In this document: in pieces, positions 1-8,818 of the stretch | Layout of the letters: the number at the start of each line of letters is the position of its first letter | Numbering within the stretch: the first letter of the stretch is position 1 | Origin: JAFKFJ01 sp963786445 | Lineage (GTDB): Bacteria > Pseudomonadota > Alphaproteobacteria > Acetobacterales > Acetobacteraceae | NCBI GenBank assembly: GCA_963786445.1 | Contig: CAWAZU010000026.1 | Location: 310,001 to 374,000 of the forward strand | Length of the DNA stretch: 64,000 bases | Direction of reading: 5' to 3' | Program-made: the position numbers and the translations under genes | The notes under the pieces: generated by a model | The model's input: the letters and a program-made list of their open reading frames with translations, nothing else | Databases searched by the model: none | What the model was told of the DNA's origin: nothing

Positions 1-574
<574 letters not shown>

Positions 575-592
575 TGCCCGCTCTCCCTCGGC

Positions 593-1300
593 TCAGGCGC
601 GCTTGCGCACGGTGCGCTGCTCGATCCGCTTGTTCACGTTGACCAGCGCGGTGATGCGTTTGACGAACAGGCCGGGCGTGTGAATGTGGTCCGGCTCGAT
701 CTCGCCCGGTTCGACCAGCATCTCCACCTCCGCCACCGTCATTTTCGCCGCCGTCGCCATGATCGGATTAAAATTGCGCGCGGTCTTGCGATAGACGAGG
801 TTGCCCTCGGTATCGCCCTTCCAGGCATGCACGATGGCGAGGTCGGCGAACAGGCTGCGTTCCATCAGGTAGGAGACGCCGTCGAAGGTGCGGAGGTCCT
901 TCCCCTCGGCGATCAGCGTGCCGACACCGGTGCGGGTGTAGAAGGCGGGGATGCCGGCGCCGCCGGCGCGGATGCGTTCGGCGAGCGTGCCCTGCGGGTT
1001 GAATTCGATTTGCAGCTCGCCGGCGAGATATTGGCGCGCGAAGGTCTGGTTCTCGCCGACATAGGAGCTGATCATTTTGCGGACCTGCCGGGTTTGCAGC
1101 AGCAGGCCGAGGCCGGCGTCGTCGATGCCGGCGTTGTTGGAGATCACGGTCAGCTCGCGTACGCCGGAGTCGCGGACGGCCTCGATCAGCGCGGTGGGGA
1201 TGCCGCAGAGGCCGAAACCGCCCGACATGATCGTCATGCCATCCCGCAGCTCGCCCGCCAGCGCCGCCGCCGCATCGGGATAGACCTTATCCACCGCCAC
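593..1300 (-). CDS. scoA: 3-oxoacid CoA-transferase alpha subunit
   Basis: Alpha subunit partner of the adjacent beta subunit, about 235 residues, the normal length. The segment SGGFGLCGIPTALI near the N-terminus is the CoA-transferase family I glycine-rich signature, and SYVGENQTF and FNPQGTLAERIRAGGAGIPAFYTRTGVGT follow in the expected order. The frame stays open 58 codons further upstream but that extension is Arg/Pro/Ala-rich and unlike the family. I chose GTG at 1300 because a GAGGG lies about 7 nt before it; GTG at 1294 is an alternative. Oddly, no ATG is available at the conserved start. The gene heads a two-gene operon with scoB. Confidence 0.88.
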   Translation of the reverse strand: MAVDKVYPDAAAALAGELRDGMTIMSGGFGLCGIPTALIEAVRDSGVRELTVISNNAGIDDAGLGLLLQTRQVRKMISSYVGENQTFARQYLAGELQIEFNPQGTLAERIRAGGAGIPAFYTRTGVGTLIAEGKDLRTFDGVSYLMERSLFADLAIVHAWKGDTEGNLVYRKTARNFNPIMATAAKMTVAEVEMLVEPGEIEPDHIHTPGLFVKRITALVNVNKRIEQRTVRKRA

Positions 1301-1760
1301 CGTCGCGCCCTCGCCCCTCTTGTCGCGAGGGAAGCTGCCACCGTAGGCGGGGGGATGCAATGTGGGGGCTGCGGCGGTCGACGGCCGAGCTACGCGAGGC
1401 GGCGCCCGACGGCTACGATTTCGGCTCGGTTTCGGCGCGATTGCAATCGCGCTATTTACAACAGATTGCCGCACCGTCCGAATGAGTCAGAGCAGGAGCA
1501 TGGTGGCGATTCGCCAGCACACCATGGGTTCGCCACCACCGGCGGCAGCAGAAGGCTAAGCACACCCGCCCCTCGGCGCGCATCCGCCCCGCCCGCAGCC
1601 TCAGGCGGCGGCATCGGGTCGGTCAACATTGCAACCGCGGCGCACATCGAGACGCCGCGCGGGTCGATCACTGCTATGCGCGGGCCGAGGCGGACACGTG
1701 CGAAGCCCCCGACCATCGGCCCTGCAGAGCGTTCTACGCCTCAAGGGCCATAGGGTCCGC
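1301..1760. other. intergenic stretch with no firm gene
   Basis: This 460-base gap separates scoA from the caspase-like gene. Long open frames cross it in several frames but have the composition of GC-rich read-through. The only thing that looks protein-like is a 41-codon frame at 1360-1485, listed separately. The scoAB promoter should lie near 1301-1400 on the minus strand, but I could not pick out convincing -35/-10 boxes. Confidence 0.5.
1360..1485 (+). CDS. possible 41-residue small protein, unrecognised
   Basis: A short frame opens with ATG preceded by a run of six G residues about 6 nt away and closes at TGA 1483-1485. The product has a natural-looking composition (segment ELREAAPDGYDFGSV, then ARLQSRYLQQIAAP) with few of the Arg/Pro runs typical of GC-rich shadow frames. 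It could be a small protein or the surviving C-terminal tail of a lost gene. I do not recognise it and no neighbour suggests a role. Confidence 0.25.
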   Translation: MWGLRRSTAELREAAPDGYDFGSVSARLQSRYLQQIAAPSE

Positions 1761-2852
1761 CTAGCGGGCGCTCACCCCGTAGGTCGCCACCAGACCCTTG
1801 ATGATATTCGTTTGCTTTTCCGCTTTCAGAGTTTCGGTAATCTTTTTCAGCTCGTTAAGCAGGATGAATTGCTTGACATAGGCTGGATTGGCCCTGCGCT
1901 CCCCGTCATCCGGAAAGTCCTTTTTCAGCTTCTCCAGCGCAGTCTCGGTTTTTTCAAGTTGGGTCTGGATCTGGGCCAACTGCTTCTTGATTTTGTCGTT
2001 GTCCTTTTGCCCAGTGGGCGTCGTGGACGACTTTTCCCCCTCAGAGTCGGTATACGCAGTGCCGGGCTGGCCCTTCACGGAGGCATTCTTGTAGCCCTGC
2101 TTTTTCAGGAGCTCCCACACGGAGCGAGCAAAGGATTCATAGTCATAATCGGACCCAGGAGGCGCGATTCCGCCGGCCGCGGTGAAGCATCCGCTGAGCC
2201 AGACCGTTCCGGAGAAATCCTTGCTGAGGCGCTTCTTCTTGTCGCCCGACGTCAGCAGATCGACGATCTGTTGCGGCGTGCGCTTGCCCAGCTTTGTCCC
2301 GATGATCGTGCCGTTGACTTCGAGCCGGCTGCCATGGGCGGCAAGAATGACGTAGCCGGTGGTGAGATCGCCGAATTCGGCGTCATCCGGTTCCTCGACC
2401 GTGGTGCCGAACTTCTTGGCCTGCGCCTTTGCGGCTTTGTCGATGACCTTGTCACCCGTCTGCAGGTTGACGACGGAATTCGCCTGATTCTGCGACTCCG
2501 TCACGACGGAGGCGAAGTCCTTGCGGATCACCACGGTGTCGTCGATTTTCGCCGGCTTGCCCTTGCGCGGTAGGATTCCGCTCACGGTCATCGCAAGATT
2601 GCCCTTGTCGTCAATGCCCGCGCGCACCGAGAGCTCATTCGACGTGCCCTTGATTTCTTTCTGATAATCACTGATCGTTGTCAGCGCTTCCGGCAGCCCC
2701 GGAAGCTTGATGCCTTGCAAATCCAGAACGCCTTCGTCCTTGCAGTAAGCAACGATCGCCGTGTTCAGCTCCGCGGCAATGTTCTTCACGTCCGACAGGT
2801 TCTTCGGCTTGTTGCTGCCCTTGCTCGGGTAGATGAACGTTTTGAGTGTCAT
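1761..2852 (-). CDS. putative caspase-like (clan CD / C80-like) cysteine peptidase, lysine-rich
   Basis: A 363-residue soluble protein with no signal peptide. A hydrophobic strand leading to AAHGS (His173) and a second strand VWLSGCFTA (Cys222) have the spacing and layout of the catalytic dyad of clan CD peptidases (caspase, gingipain and MARTX/C80 autoprotease fold). Residues 285-315 and 330-346 are charged, heptad-like helices, suggesting a C-terminal coiled coil. The start at 2852 is chosen over an upstream read-through because a GGAGGG lies about 8 nt before it. Lysine is very frequent and codons are less GC-biased than in neighbouring genes, which suggests horizontal transfer. No partner gene or obvious substrate is adjacent. 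The family call is from motif layout only; a non-proteolytic homologue is possible. Confidence 0.5.
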   Translation of the reverse strand: MTLKTFIYPSKGSNKPKNLSDVKNIAAELNTAIVAYCKDEGVLDLQGIKLPGLPEALTTISDYQKEIKGTSNELSVRAGIDDKGNLAMTVSGILPRKGKPAKIDDTVVIRKDFASVVTESQNQANSVVNLQTGDKVIDKAAKAQAKKFGTTVEEPDDAEFGDLTTGYVILAAHGSRLEVNGTIIGTKLGKRTPQQIVDLLTSGDKKKRLSKDFSGTVWLSGCFTAAGGIAPPGSDYDYESFARSVWELLKKQGYKNASVKGQPGTAYTDSEGEKSSTTPTGQKDNDKIKKQLAQIQTQLEKTETALEKLKKDFPDDGERRANPAYVKQFILLNELKKITETLKAEKQTNIIKGLVATYGVSAR

Positions 2853-2939
2853 TTCCCCACCCCTCCGTGTGCAGACCGAGACGCTATCGCGTACCGTAGG
2901 TCTCGGCAACGAATTTCAGCAGGTGCACGTTTTGACGCG

Positions 2940-3321
2940 AGACTTCACCGGCGCGGCACCGGCGCGGGCCGCTCCGCCGCCGGCGGGCGCGACAGTATCG
3001 CTGCCCGACGTCATCGCCCCGCTGCTGGGGGCGGCGGTGAACATCTCCTTCCGTCAAGCGTCCCGATGCCACCGCCGGCCCGGGAGAGAGCAGCGCGCAG
3101 ATCGGACGGGAAGATCGAGGCGGGCGCGCCACTGCCCACCGTGCATTTCGGCGACCGCAACGCGCTTCGGCTTGGGGGTGCAGGACGCCCCGGTCAGTTC
3201 CCCCGAGGACGTGACCGACCGTCTGGCAAAGGCCCGTGAGCAGGGGCGCGCGACAGTGCCGATGCTGGGGCGCGGCCAGAGCCGGCTGCAATGGCTGGCA
3301 ATCCCGCTCGGCGAGCTTTAG
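2940..3321 (+). pseudogene. remnant of a DegP/Do-type periplasmic serine protease
   Basis: Three separate pieces of a Do-type protease are left here. Bases 2992-3060 read VSLPDVIAPLLGAAVNIS, matching the start of the mature protease. Bases about 3105-3175, in another frame, read KIEAGAPLPTVHFGD followed by ALRLG, matching the protease-domain segment just before the catalytic region. Bases 3166-3321, back in the first frame, read PVSSPEDVTDRLAKAREQGR, then a short stretch and IPL, matching the second PDZ domain. The pieces total under 400 nt where an intact gene needs about 1.4-1.5 kb, so about 1 kb including the catalytic Ser is missing. It is dead as a protease. It lies between the caspase-like gene and mltA, at a site of past rearrangement. 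Confidence 0.7.
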
Positions 3322-3349
3322 CCGCCCGGCATCCGCACCCCCGACCGGT

Positions 3350-4627
3350 TCACGGCGTCGCCTGCGCCACCGCGGGCGCCACCGGCCGCGGCAGCAGCAC
3401 GTATTCCCGCCCCTCGGCGCGCATCTTCCCCGCCCGCGCCTCCGCGTCCGGGCCCCAGCCGAAGAAGATGTCGGCCCGCACCGGCCCCTTGATCGCCCCG
3501 CCAAGGTCCTGCGCCAGCATCAGCCGCTGCAGCTTCGCGCCGGTCAGCGGGTCGGTCGTGGCGATGAACACCGGCGCGCCCAGCGGGATGAACGCACGGT
3601 CCACCGCAATCGACCGGCCCGGCGCCAGCGGCACGCCCAGCGCCCCCGGCGGCCCCTCGTCGGGCCGCAGCGTCGTCACCTCGCGGAAGAACACATAGGA
3701 CGGGTTCTGCTCCATCACCTCGGCCGCCTGCTCCTTGTGGCTCTCCAGCCAGGCGCGGATCGAGGCCAGCGATACCTGGTCGAGCGTCATCTGCCCGCGA
3801 TCGACCAGCACGCGGCCGATCGGCACGTAGGGCCGGCCGTTCTGCCCGGCATAGGTCACGCGCACGACATGACCGTCCGGCAGATCGATCCGCCCCGACC
3901 CCTGCACCTGCAGCACGAACGCGTCCACCGGGTCGGCGAGCCACAGCAGCCCCAGCCGCCTTCGCGCCAGCACCCCGGAGTCGATCTGCGCGCGGTCGTA
4001 GTACGGCACCAGCCGGCCGTCCTGCACCCGCCCGGCGACGGCGCGGCCTTTCAGGTCATCCGCGAATGCGCCGAGGTCCACCTGCACCAGGTCCGGCGGC
4101 CGGCCGAGCAGCGCATAGTGAAAAACGCCGCCCGGCGTGCGGCGGCCCTGCACCTCCGGGTCGAAATAGCCGGTGAACAGGGCGTCGCTGCGCGTCGCAG
4201 CCGGCGCCGTTCCATCGGCCACCGCGTAGGGCTGGAAATACGCCTCGAAGAACGTCCGCGCCGCCGCGTCGTCGCCCGGCACCACCTGCGCCGCCGCCGC
4301 GCAGGCCGGCTGCCATTGCTGCGGCCGGCCGCCGAGCACCGCGGCTTGCCCCGCGCCGCCCAGCGGCTGCGCCGAGGCCGCATCGGCGAGCTGCCGGCAC
4401 CCGGCCAGGAAGACCGGCAGCGCCTCGGCCGGATGGTCCTGCCCCCAGCCCGGCAGAGCGGCGAAGGACGCGGCCGTCAGCGACAGTTGCGGCTTGGCCG
4501 CCGCGGTGGGCGGCGCCACCCGCGGCGGCACGCAGCCGGCGAGCGCGGACAGCAACAGGGCGGCGGCGAAGCGGGCCAAGGGCCCGACATCGGCGAGGCG
4601 GGCCTTCGGCCCGACGAAACGGCGCAT
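3350..4627 (-). CDS. mltA: membrane-bound lytic murein transglycosylase A
   Basis: MltA cleaves the beta-1,4 bond between MurNAc and GlcNAc, making 1,6-anhydro ends in peptidoglycan, from the outer-membrane inner face. The 425-residue product begins with a basic stretch, a hydrophobic segment and the lipobox LSALAGC, so it should be a lipoprotein. The MltA domain follows (FFEAYFQPYAV, TGYFDPEVQG, QVQGSGRIDL) and the C-terminus carries the 3D domain with APVFIAT and LAQDLGGAIKGPVRADIFFG, whose aspartates are the catalytic residues of the family. It ends 4 bases before the start-side gene's stop: the Tim44-like gene lies directly upstream (4632-5291), giving a tight two-gene operon. Confidence 0.93.
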   Translation of the reverse strand: MRRFVGPKARLADVGPLARFAAALLLSALAGCVPPRVAPPTAAAKPQLSLTAASFAALPGWGQDHPAEALPVFLAGCRQLADAASAQPLGGAGQAAVLGGRPQQWQPACAAAAQVVPGDDAAARTFFEAYFQPYAVADGTAPAATRSDALFTGYFDPEVQGRRTPGGVFHYALLGRPPDLVQVDLGAFADDLKGRAVAGRVQDGRLVPYYDRAQIDSGVLARRRLGLLWLADPVDAFVLQVQGSGRIDLPDGHVVRVTYAGQNGRPYVPIGRVLVDRGQMTLDQVSLASIRAWLESHKEQAAEVMEQNPSYVFFREVTTLRPDEGPPGALGVPLAPGRSIAVDRAFIPLGAPVFIATTDPLTGAKLQRLMLAQDLGGAIKGPVRADIFFGWGPDAEARAGKMRAEGREYVLLPRPVAPAVAQATP

Positions 4628-4631
4628 CCTT

Positions 4632-5291
4632 CTAGGCGCTGCGCGCGGCGACCAGCCGCCAGGTCGGATCGGCCGAGGCGAGATCGCGCTCGAACGTCCA
4701 TTGATCGACCATCTCGGTCACCGCGTCCGTGCCGTGCAGCACCGCGCCGTCCCGCCCGGTGGTCAGGCTCACCTGGTCGCTGACGAAGCGCACGGCGATG
4801 TCGGCGACGTTGCCGCGCAGATCGGCCGCCTCGATGGTGGCCGACTGGATGGCGCGCAGCTCGGTGCGCTGCGTCTCGCCGCCGGTCTCGCGCGCCGTGA
4901 TCGCGGCCTCGAAGGCGCGAAACGTGTCCGGCGACAGCAGCGGCTGCAGCGCCTCGCGCTTGCCGGCGGCGAAGGCGGCGACGATCATGCGGAACGCCGA
5001 CTCCGCCCCGTCGAGGAAGCGCACCGCGGAAAAACCGCGATCGAGCCGCTGCATCCGCGCCAGCGCCTGGCCGGCGGGGCTGGCCGGGTCCGGCAGCGGG
5101 CGGGAAGGTGCCGGCCGCTCCGCCACGCCCTCGATCACCGGCCCCTCCGCGGCGCGCGGCACCGGGCGCGGCGGCGCCTCGGTGCGCTCGAAACCCTGGC
5201 GCCGGCCGAGGATGCTGCGCAGGCGCAGCACCAGGAACGCGGCAATCATGCCGAACAGAACCAGATCGACCGGGAAGCCGCTGGCACCCAT
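4632..5291 (-). CDS. Tim44/TimA domain protein, membrane anchored
   Basis: A 219-residue protein with one N-terminal membrane segment (VDLVLFGMIAAFLVLRL) followed by a Pro-rich linker and a Tim44-like C-terminal domain (near residues 85-219; FLDGAESAFRMIVAAFAAGK, VDQWTFERD, WRLVAARSA). In alphaproteobacteria this family sits next to secB and mltA, as here, and is thought to act at the inner membrane in relation to protein export or respiratory complex assembly; that role is family knowledge, not visible in the sequence. The start at 5291 is set by a GGAG about 7 nt upstream and by the membrane segment; an upstream extension of the frame runs through the divergent phosphatase gene and is rejected. 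Confidence 0.88.
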   Translation of the reverse strand: MGASGFPVDLVLFGMIAAFLVLRLRSILGRRQGFERTEAPPRPVPRAAEGPVIEGVAERPAPSRPLPDPASPAGQALARMQRLDRGFSAVRFLDGAESAFRMIVAAFAAGKREALQPLLSPDTFRAFEAAITARETGGETQRTELRAIQSATIEAADLRGNVADIAVRFVSDQVSLTTGRDGAVLHGTDAVTEMVDQWTFERDLASADPTWRLVAARSA

Positions 5292-5421
5292 TTCTCGCTC
5301 TCCATCTCGCCGCGCGGCCGATCGGCGCCGCGCGACCGTACCGACATAGGCGCACCGGCGGCGCCAAACAACAAGACCGGCCCGGTTGCGGTCCGGACGA
5401 CACGGGCTTAATTCCGCGGCC

Positions 5422-5976
5422 ATGATCCTGCTGCGGCACGGCCAGAGCGAATTCAACGTCGTCTTCACCGCCACCCGCCGCGACCCCGGCATCATCGACC
5501 CGCGCCTGACCGCGCTCGGCCACGCGCAGGCGGAACACGCGGCCGAGGCGCTGGCCGGCGCCGGGCTGCGGCGCATCATCGTCTCGCCGTACACGCGGGC
5601 GCTGCAGACCGCGGCGCCGATCGCACGGCGGCTTGGCGTTCCGGTGCATGTCAACCCGATCGTGCGGGAACGTTTCGCCTTCGCCTGCGACATCGGCACG
5701 CAGCGGAGCGCGCTGGCGCGCGCCTGGCCGGAGCACGATTTCGCCGCCATCGACGAAATCTGGTGGCCGGCGGTCGAGGAACCGGCGCCCGAGGTCGCCG
5801 CGCGCGCCGCCCGCTTCCGCGCCGAGATGGCGGCGCTGCCCGACTGGGCCGACACGCTGGTGGTCAGCCACTGGGGTTTTGTGCTCTCGCTCACCGGAAC
5901 CAGCATCGCCAACGGCGACTGGCTGCGCTGCGACCCGGCGGCGCCGCCGCCGCAACGGGTGGTCTGGCACGCCTGA
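5422..5976 (+). CDS. histidine phosphatase superfamily protein
   Basis: A 184-residue cytoplasmic protein of the phosphoglycerate-mutase/histidine phosphatase family. It starts directly with MILLRHGQSEFN, containing the RHG catalytic histidine, and later has SPYTRALQTA and VVSHWGFVLSLTGT with the second catalytic histidine. The order fits small phosphatases such as the SixA/GpmB type rather than a true glycolytic mutase. No good ribosome site precedes the ATG; an in-frame upstream ATG at 5386 would add 12 residues that break the family start. It is divergent from the Tim44-like gene and lies upstream of secB. Substrate unknown. Confidence 0.85.
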   Translation: MILLRHGQSEFNVVFTATRRDPGIIDPRLTALGHAQAEHAAEALAGAGLRRIIVSPYTRALQTAAPIARRLGVPVHVNPIVRERFAFACDIGTQRSALARAWPEHDFAAIDEIWWPAVEEPAPEVAARAARFRAEMAALPDWADTLVVSHWGFVLSLTGTSIANGDWLRCDPAAPPPQRVVWHA

Positions 5977-6039
5977 TCGCTTCCGCCGGAAGCGGGGCTG
6001 TGCTACCGGCGCGCCACAGTTGCACAGCGGAGAGCATCG

Positions 6040-6591
6040 ATGTCCCAGTCGGCCCCCTCGTCCGCCGGCGCGCAGCAGGGCGCCCAGCCGCCTGTGCCGC
6101 CGCTGGCGGTCAACCTGCAATACGTCAAGGACCTCTCGTTCGAGGTGCCGGGCGCGCCAACGATCTACACCACGCTGCGCAGCGCGCCGCGCGTCGATAT
6201 CAACCTCGACGTGCAGGTGCGCCGGCTGCATGAGGGCCAGACGACCTTCGAAGTGACGCTGGCGATCCGCGCCGAGGCGCGCGAGGCGCAGGGCAACGGC
6301 GCCGGCCAGACGCCCCCGGAGGGCGGCGTGCGCGTGTTCATGGCGGAGCTGGCCTATGCCGGCATTTTTACGCTCACCGGCGTGCCGGACAATGCCGTCG
6401 AGCCGGTGCTGCTGGTCGAGTGCCCGCGGCTGCTGTTCCCGTTCGCCCGCACGATCCTCGCCGACGTGACGCGCGACGGCGGTTTTCCGCCGGTGATGCT
6501 GCAGCCGATCGATTTTGTCGCGCTGTGGCAGAGCCGGCGCGCCCAGGCGGCGGCGCAGGCCGGCGCCAGCGTCGGCGCCGCGGTCGCCTGA
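6040..6591 (+). CDS. secB: protein-export chaperone SecB
   Basis: SecB is the homotetrameric cytosolic chaperone that holds precursors unfolded and hands them to SecA. The 183-residue product has the family core: PLAVNLQYVKDLSFEVP at residues 17-33, then EGQTTFEVTLAI, FMAELAYAGIFTL, ECPRLLFPFARTILADVTRDGG and MLQPIDFVALW. It carries a Gln/Ala-rich N-terminal extension and a short C-terminal tail, both common in alphaproteobacteria. It faces dnaQ convergently with only 6 nt between stops. Together with dnaQ and coaE this is part of the conserved origin-proximal cluster. Confidence 0.95.
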   Translation: MSQSAPSSAGAQQGAQPPVPPLAVNLQYVKDLSFEVPGAPTIYTTLRSAPRVDINLDVQVRRLHEGQTTFEVTLAIRAEAREAQGNGAGQTPPEGGVRVFMAELAYAGIFTLTGVPDNAVEPVLLVECPRLLFPFARTILADVTRDGGFPPVMLQPIDFVALWQSRRAQAAAQAGASVGAAVA

Positions 6592-6597
6592 GGTTCG

Positions 6598-7275
6598 CTA
6601 CGCTTTGGCCCAGAGCGGGTCTTTCAGCCGCGCGACGAAGCCGGCGTGCGCCGCCAGTTCCGCCGCGCTCGGCACGATCAGGCGCGGGGTGCGCGGGGCG
6701 GCCGCGTAGGCAACCGCCGGCCGCCCCGCACCCGCGGCGCTCGCCAGCTTCAGGCCGCGCTGCCGTCCGCCGGTGAGTTCGACATAGACCTGCGCCAGCA
6801 GCCGGCAATCGAGCAGCGCATTGTGCGTCGTGCGCTCGGAGAGGTCGATCGCCAGGCGGCGGCACAGCGCATCGAGGCTGTTCGGCAATCCGGGAAACCG
6901 CGCCTTCGCCAGCGCCAGCGTATCGACCATGCGCGCGCGGTCCAGCGCGGCGCGGCCGATCAGTGAAAACTCGGCGTCGAGGAAGGCGAAGTCGAACGGC
7001 GCATTGTGCGCCACCAGCTTGCCCTCGCCGAGGAATTCCAGCAGCGCCCCGGCGATCTCGGCGAAGCGCGGCTTTCCCGCCAGCCGGTCGAGCGTGATGC
7101 CGTGGACGCGCACGACGTCGTCGGGGATGTCGCGCTCGGGGTGGATCAGCGCGTGGAAATGTTTTCCGGTGGGCAGGTCGTTGACCAGCTCCAGCGCCGC
7201 GACCTCGATGACGCGATGGCCGAACAGCGGGTCCAGCCCGGTGGTCTCGGTGTCGAACAGCACTGAGCGGGTCAT
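6598..7275 (-). CDS. dnaQ: DNA polymerase III epsilon subunit (3'-5' exonuclease)
   Basis: Proofreading subunit of DNA polymerase III. The 225-residue product has the DEDDh exonuclease motifs in order: FDTETTGLDP (Asp8, Glu10) at the N-terminus, VHGIT, HNAPFDFAFLD near residue 98 and HNALLDCRLLAQ with the motif III His and Asp near residue 155. The region after residue 180 is the short C-terminal part that contacts the alpha subunit. The start overlaps the stop of coaE (ATGA, 7272-7275), so the two are translationally coupled with coaE first. Length is normal for the family. Confidence 0.95.
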   Translation of the reverse strand: MTRSVLFDTETTGLDPLFGHRVIEVAALELVNDLPTGKHFHALIHPERDIPDDVVRVHGITLDRLAGKPRFAEIAGALLEFLGEGKLVAHNAPFDFAFLDAEFSLIGRAALDRARMVDTLALAKARFPGLPNSLDALCRRLAIDLSERTTHNALLDCRLLAQVYVELTGGRQRGLKLASAAGAGRPAVAYAAAPRTPRLIVPSAAELAAHAGFVARLKDPLWAKA

Positions 7276-7877
7276 CGCGTCCCCATATGCGCACGGATCA
7301 GGCGGCGGACTGCGCGCAGCGCGTGGTGCCGCGACAGGCCGGTGCGCACCACGACGTCGGCGCGGCGGCGTTTTTCGGCATCCGGCATCTGCCGCGCCAG
7401 CACCGCCGCCACCTGCTCGGGGTTCATGCCCCGGCGGCGGCGCACGCGATGGCGCTGCACGTCGGCGGGCGCGCTGACCACGACCACCTGATCGACGCGC
7501 CCGACCCCGCCCGCCTCGAACAGCAGCGGGATGTCGAGCACCGCCGCGCGCGCGCCGGCGCGGCGGGCGCGGGCGAGGAAGGCACGCTCGGCCCGGCGCA
7601 CCTGCGGGTGCAGGATCGCCTCCAGCCGGCGCAGCGCATCCGGGTCGGCGAGCACCGCGGCGCGCAGCGCGTCGCGATCCAGTTCCAGCCGGCCGGCGCG
7701 GGTGGCGACGGTGCCGGGGAAGGCGCGGGCGATCGCCGGCAACGCCGCGCCGCCGGGGGCTTGCAGAAGATGCACGCAGGCATCGGCGTCGAACACCGGC
7801 AGCCCGGCGCGCCGGAACGCCGCGGCGGCGGTCGATTTGCCCATGCCGATCCCGCCGGTCAGGCCGATCACCTTCAT
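7272..7877 (-). CDS. coaE: dephospho-CoA kinase
   Basis: CoaE phosphorylates the 3'-hydroxyl of dephospho-CoA, the last step of coenzyme A synthesis. The 201-residue product begins MKVIGLTGGIGMGKST, where the P-loop GGIGMGKS binds ATP, and continues with FDADACVHLL, LEAILHPQVR and LDIPLLFEAGG, all typical of the family. The chosen ATG at 7877 puts the P-loop at the N-terminus as usual; the long open frame upstream is not part of the gene. It is the first gene of a coaE-dnaQ pair with a 4-nt overlap. Confidence 0.95.
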   Translation of the reverse strand: MKVIGLTGGIGMGKSTAAAAFRRAGLPVFDADACVHLLQAPGGAALPAIARAFPGTVATRAGRLELDRDALRAAVLADPDALRRLEAILHPQVRRAERAFLARARRAGARAAVLDIPLLFEAGGVGRVDQVVVVSAPADVQRHRVRRRRGMNPEQVAAVLARQMPDAEKRRRADVVVRTGLSRHHALRAVRRLIRAHMGTR

Positions 7878-8041
7878 GGGCGCAGCAAGCACGGCCGTCC
7901 CGCGCCGCGCAAGCAACGCCGCCCGCGGGCCTTCATGGATCTGCCCCGAGAAGAGCATCCGCGCGCTCGCCCGCGCACTGGATCGCGACTTCGCCCTGGC
8001 GCCGGCGCGGATTGCCCTCTGAGCAGCTCGTGCTTCTGCCC

Positions 8042-8818
8042 TCAATGCTGTCGCAGGATCTGACTGAGGAAAAGCTTCAGCCGGTCGGTCTGCGGATGCT
8101 CGAACATCGCCGCGGGCGTGCCGCTCTCGACGATCTCGCCGCGGTCCATGAACACGACCCGGTTCGCCACCTGCCGTGCAAAACCCATCTCGTGCGTCAC
8201 GCACACCATCGTCATGCCGGTCTCGGCAAGCCCCACCATCGTGTCGAGCACTTCCTTGATCATCTCGGGGTCGAGCGCCGAGGTCGGCTCGTCGAACAGC
8301 ATGATTTTCGGGCGCATGCACAGCGCCCGCGCGATCGCCACCCGCTGCTGCTGCCCGCCCGAGAGCTGGCCCGGATATTTCTTCGCCTGTTCGGGGATGC
8401 GCACGCGCATCAAATATTCCATCGCCAAAGCCTCGGCCTCCGCCTTCGGCATTTTTCGCACCCAGATCGGCGCGAGGGTACAATTCTCCAGGATGGTCAG
8501 ATGCGGGAACAGATTAAAACTCTGGAACACCATGCCGACCTCGCGGCGGATCGTGTCCAGGCTGCGCAGATCGTCGGTCAGCTCGGTGCCATCGACGACG
8601 ATGCGGCCTTGCTGATGGCTCTCCAGCCGGTTGATGCAGCGGATCATGGTGGATTTGCCGGAGCCGGACGGCCCGCACACCACCACCCGCTCGCCGCGCC
8701 CGACCGTGAGGGTCACGTCGCGCAGCGCCTGCATCGCGCCGTACCACTTGTTGACGCGATCGAGCAGGATCGCCGGCTGGTCGTCTGCCGGCGGCGGCGG
8801 CGGCAAGGCTGCACTCAT
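8042..8818 (-). CDS. polar amino acid ABC transporter ATP-binding protein (orphan)
   Basis: ATPase of the GlnQ/AapP type, driving uptake of polar amino acids. The 258-residue product has Walker A GPSGSGKST (about residue 50), a Q-loop FNLFPHLTI, the ABC signature LSGGQQQRVAIARAL, Walker B IMLFDEPTSALDPE and the H-loop VTHEMGFARQ. The N-terminus has a Pro-rich stretch before the core. Unusually, no permease or binding-protein gene is adjacent: on one side lies coaE and on the other the divergent lutB. It may serve permeases encoded elsewhere, or its partners may have been lost. The start at 8818 is the first ATG before the conserved core. Confidence 0.88.
   Translation of the reverse strand: MSAALPPPPPADDQPAILLDRVNKWYGAMQALRDVTLTVGRGERVVVCGPSGSGKSTMIRCINRLESHQQGRIVVDGTELTDDLRSLDTIRREVGMVFQSFNLFPHLTILENCTLAPIWVRKMPKAEAEALAMEYLMRVRIPEQAKKYPGQLSGGQQQRVAIARALCMRPKIMLFDEPTSALDPEMIKEVLDTMVGLAETGMTMVCVTHEMGFARQVANRVVFMDRGEIVESGTPAAMFEHPQTDRLKLFLSQILRQH

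Noticed and set aside
1456..1716. 86-codon minus-strand frame between scoA and the caspase-like gene
   Set aside because: Its product has irregular Cys/Pro/Ser-rich composition, no ribosome site and no recognisable motif.
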